Part shown: in pieces, positions 62,363-64,000 of the stretch
Numbering within the stretch: position 1 is the first letter of the stretch
Layout of the letters: each line of letters begins with the position of its first letter
Source of the DNA: Lucinisca nassula
Taxonomy: Eukaryota; Mollusca; Bivalvia; Lucinida; Lucinidae
Length of the DNA stretch: 64,000 nucleotides
Reading direction: 5' to 3'
Assembly: GCA_963580285.1 (NCBI GenBank)
Contig: OY757010.1
Coordinates: 68,284,406 to 68,348,405, forward strand
Notes under the pieces: model-generated
The model's database searches: none
The model's input: the letters and a program-made list of their open reading frames with translations, nothing else
What the model was told of the DNA's origin: nothing
Made by a program: the position numbers and the translations under genes

Positions 62363-62603
62363 TGAACAAAAATCTGAGTTCTTTCAAAATCGGTGCCAGT
62401 TCAGCTAACAGGGTTTGAGGATTGTTTTGTGACAAACACAACTTAGTTTGATTTAATGTCACATGTATTTTATTTCTTCATAATTAATTTAAGAGGAGAA
62501 GTCAGTGTTTGCAAAAATGATATTTACCTAAATCAAAGCAGACAACAATTGGTATTGTTCCTCTCCACTGAACAAGATGTCTGTCAGAGCTGCATGTAGA
62601 AAA

Positions 62604-63031
62604 TACAGTAAAATTCCTATATTAAGACCACCTTTGGGAAAGTTCAAAAGTGGTCTTTAAGACCACTTTTGAACAGTCCCAAAGGTGGTCCCTGACCAGA
62701 GGACATTAATTGCAGAAAACACGAAGGAAGAATAGCTGCACCCTTCTAAATAAGCTTTTTAAAGCAGAATTAGTCTTAATTTTAGGTGGGCTTAACCCAT
62801 TTAATACCGGAAACCCCAAAATGGGTACCAGGGCAAACAGTGCAAGCCCAGATCAGACGCCGCTGAATGCGGCATCTGATCAGGGCCTCCACTGTTTGCT
62901 AAACGTTCAGCCATTTTTAATTTTGAAGAAAACACAGCCTGACACCCCTAAATTTTGAAATGAACTCCTGGCATATATAAGGGGGAAGGTCCATGTGGTA
63001 CTAAAAGGGTTAATAGCGGAATTTTACTGTA
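62604..63031. mobile_element. mariner-like MITE D carrying a nested TTAA-MITE B
   Basis: TACAGTAAAATTCC at left, GGAATTTTACTGTA at right. 428 bp; removing the nested element and one TTAA (218 bp) leaves 210 bp, the length of the empty copy at 53551-53760. The internal palindrome TTCAAAAGTGGTCTTTAAGA is retained. Confidence 0.85.
62792..63013. mobile_element. TTAA-MITE family B, copy 2, with a proven insertion site
   Basis: TTAACCCATTTAATACCGG at left, GGTACTAAAAGGGTTAA at right (222 bp). The empty site at 53740 reads GGTGGTCTTAATAGCGGAAT; the filled site has GGTGGGCTTAA and TTAATAGCGGAAT on the two sides, so TTAA was duplicated. This is direct evidence of TTAA-specific insertion, the piggyBac hallmark. 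Confidence 0.9.
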
Positions 63032-63261
63032 TCTTCAAACAACATCTCTCAATCAGATGGCTTGATTTCAAATAATTTCACAAAGATGTTCCTCTCATCA
63101 TGGCTTAGTGTTCCAAAATTTCAAAAATGGTTCCACTCCACTGAGCAAGATGGCTACCAGAGCTAAAAATAGCAAAAATAATCAAACAACTTTTCTCAAG
63201 CCACTGACTCAAGTTCAAAAGAATTTCACAGGAATTAATTTCCTCTCATGACTGCACCAGA
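63032..63261. repeat. decayed pearl/HINE-like body units
   Basis: AAGATGGCTACCAGAGCTAA and AAATAGCAAAAAT match units at 5390-5580. Similar sequence lies at 63660-63850. No termini seen. Confidence 0.45.
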
Positions 63262-63415
63262 AGCCTCTGTGGTGTAGTGGTTATGCTGCTCGCCTTGTAA
63301 ACCAAAGATCGTAGGGGCGATCCCGGGCTTCTCCAGTCTTTCAGATGAGTCTTTAAATCGAGGTCCTGTCTCTGTATGGCCTTAGCTGTTGGTGAGACGT
63401 AAAACTTAAACACTC
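63262..63415 (+). mobile_element. tRNA-derived SINE, short copy
   Basis: Head AGCCTCTGTGGTGTAGTGGT (A box), TTGTAAACC, degenerate B box GGGGCGATCCCG; middle CAGATGAGTCTTTAAATCGA then GGTCCTGTCT, again MetaSINE-like; tail GTAAAACTTAAAC. Confidence 0.65.
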
Positions 63416-63443
63416 AATCATGACTGCACCATAATTGCTAAAA

Positions 63444-63657
63444 TTAACCTTTACCCTGCTGTAGGCGACAACCCCTATCTTTGCAAACAGTGTGGATCCA
63501 GATCAGATGGCTTCTGAAGAAGCCATCTGATCAGGATCTACACAGTTTGACATTCAATTTATGAATATGTAGAAATAAGCTGCATCAAGTAATCTGATTG
63601 GTTCAAAGTCAGAAATGAGTGTGGCTTAATTGAATATTTTAGCAGGTTAAAGGTTAA
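63444..63657. mobile_element. TTAA-MITE family A copy
   Basis: TTAACCTTTACCCTGCTG at left, AGCAGGTTAAAGGTTAA at right, perfect long central hairpin (about 63491-63541). Confidence 0.85.
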
Positions 63658-63852
63658 GTACCACACCACTGAAGAAGATGGTTGCAGGGCTGAAAATAGA
63701 ACATTTGTTCAAATGACATCATCTCAAGCCGATGGCTTGATTTCAAAATAATCTTCAGAAATGTTCCTCTCATATGGCCTTGGACAGGAATTTGAATTTC
63801 AAAATTGGTCCCAGTCCACTGATTCTGTCCCACTAAACAAGATGGCAGATTT

Positions 63853-63871
63853 TGTTTGTTTGATTTGAGGT
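63853..63871 (-). repeat. SINE-like family C, tip only
   Basis: TTTGTTTGTTTGATTTGAGGT; the next bases in other copies are TTAACG, where the following MITE starts. The rest would lie beyond the MITE, outside the window. Confidence 0.55.
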
Positions 63872-64000
63872 TTAGTCCTTATCTTGCTGTTCACGACAAC
63901 CCCTATCTTTGCAAAGAGTGTAGATCCAGATCAGATGGCTTCTGAAGAAGCCATCTGATCAGGATCTACACTGTTTGGCATTCAGTTTGTGAATTTATAG
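63872..64000. mobile_element. TTAA-MITE family A copy, runs off the window
   Basis: Starts TTAGTCCTTATCTTGCTG and includes the full central hairpin. Apparently inserted at the TTAA of a family C repeat. Confidence 0.8.

Overview
This is AT-rich, intron-bearing invertebrate nuclear DNA, most likely from a bivalve mollusc. The basis is its repeat content: pearl/HINE-like elements with GTCC-rich heads and ~150-160 bp internal repeats, tRNA-derived SINEs, CR1/Jockey-like LINEs, a Gmr1-like LTR element and a PAT/Ngaro-like tyrosine-recombinase retroelement. There is no bacterial-style gene organisation. Species cannot be fixed from the sequence alone.

The only host gene I can support is in the first 17.6 kb. 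Three exons (3987-4124, 7396-7530, terminal 17396-17517, poly(A) signal at 17573) each encode one six-cysteine module starting C-x-YGD and ending CC-x-x-C. All start in phase 1 and the two internal ones are 1-1 symmetric. They look like the C-terminal tail of a secreted, modular protein with PLAC-like repeats. Its last intron holds a complete 6.5-kb LTR retrotransposon (8002-14484): identical 553-bp LTRs, a tRNA-Pro primer site, a polypurine tract and an uninterrupted 1,640-codon gag-PR-INT-RT-RNaseH frame. Integrase lies before reverse transcriptase, the Gmr1 order. Its LTR carries heat-shock-element clusters upstream of a TATA box.

17.6-21.6 kb is repeat-rich and has no recognisable gene. 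21.6-32.4 kb is a LINE graveyard: two head-to-tail LINE-C copies with (GGTA)n tails; a LINE-B copy split by a LINE-A insertion with an 8-bp target duplication; then a nearly full-length LINE-B with a 2A-like motif and a PHD finger in ORF1. Its GATA tail has grown into a 1.5-kb composite satellite. 34.2-37.4 kb holds a large foldback element and a second inverted-repeat structure around four tandem ~350-bp units.

37.65-43.06 kb is a tyrosine-recombinase retroelement with identical split direct repeats; its gag and RT share one frame separated by a single TGA. 43.4-47.0 kb is a GC-rich island with a truncated LINE-D and a broken, unrecognised coding region whose motifs recall rolling-circle replication initiators. 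From 47 kb to the end there are only repeats: SINEs (one sharing its 3' tail with LINE-B), TTAA-target MITEs, mariner-like MITEs, pearl/HINE-like elements (several nested) and tandem arrays.

The layers interlock. Empty and filled sites inside the window show TTAA insertion of one MITE into another element, LINE into LINE, and MITE into retroelement, so a relative chronology can be read directly.
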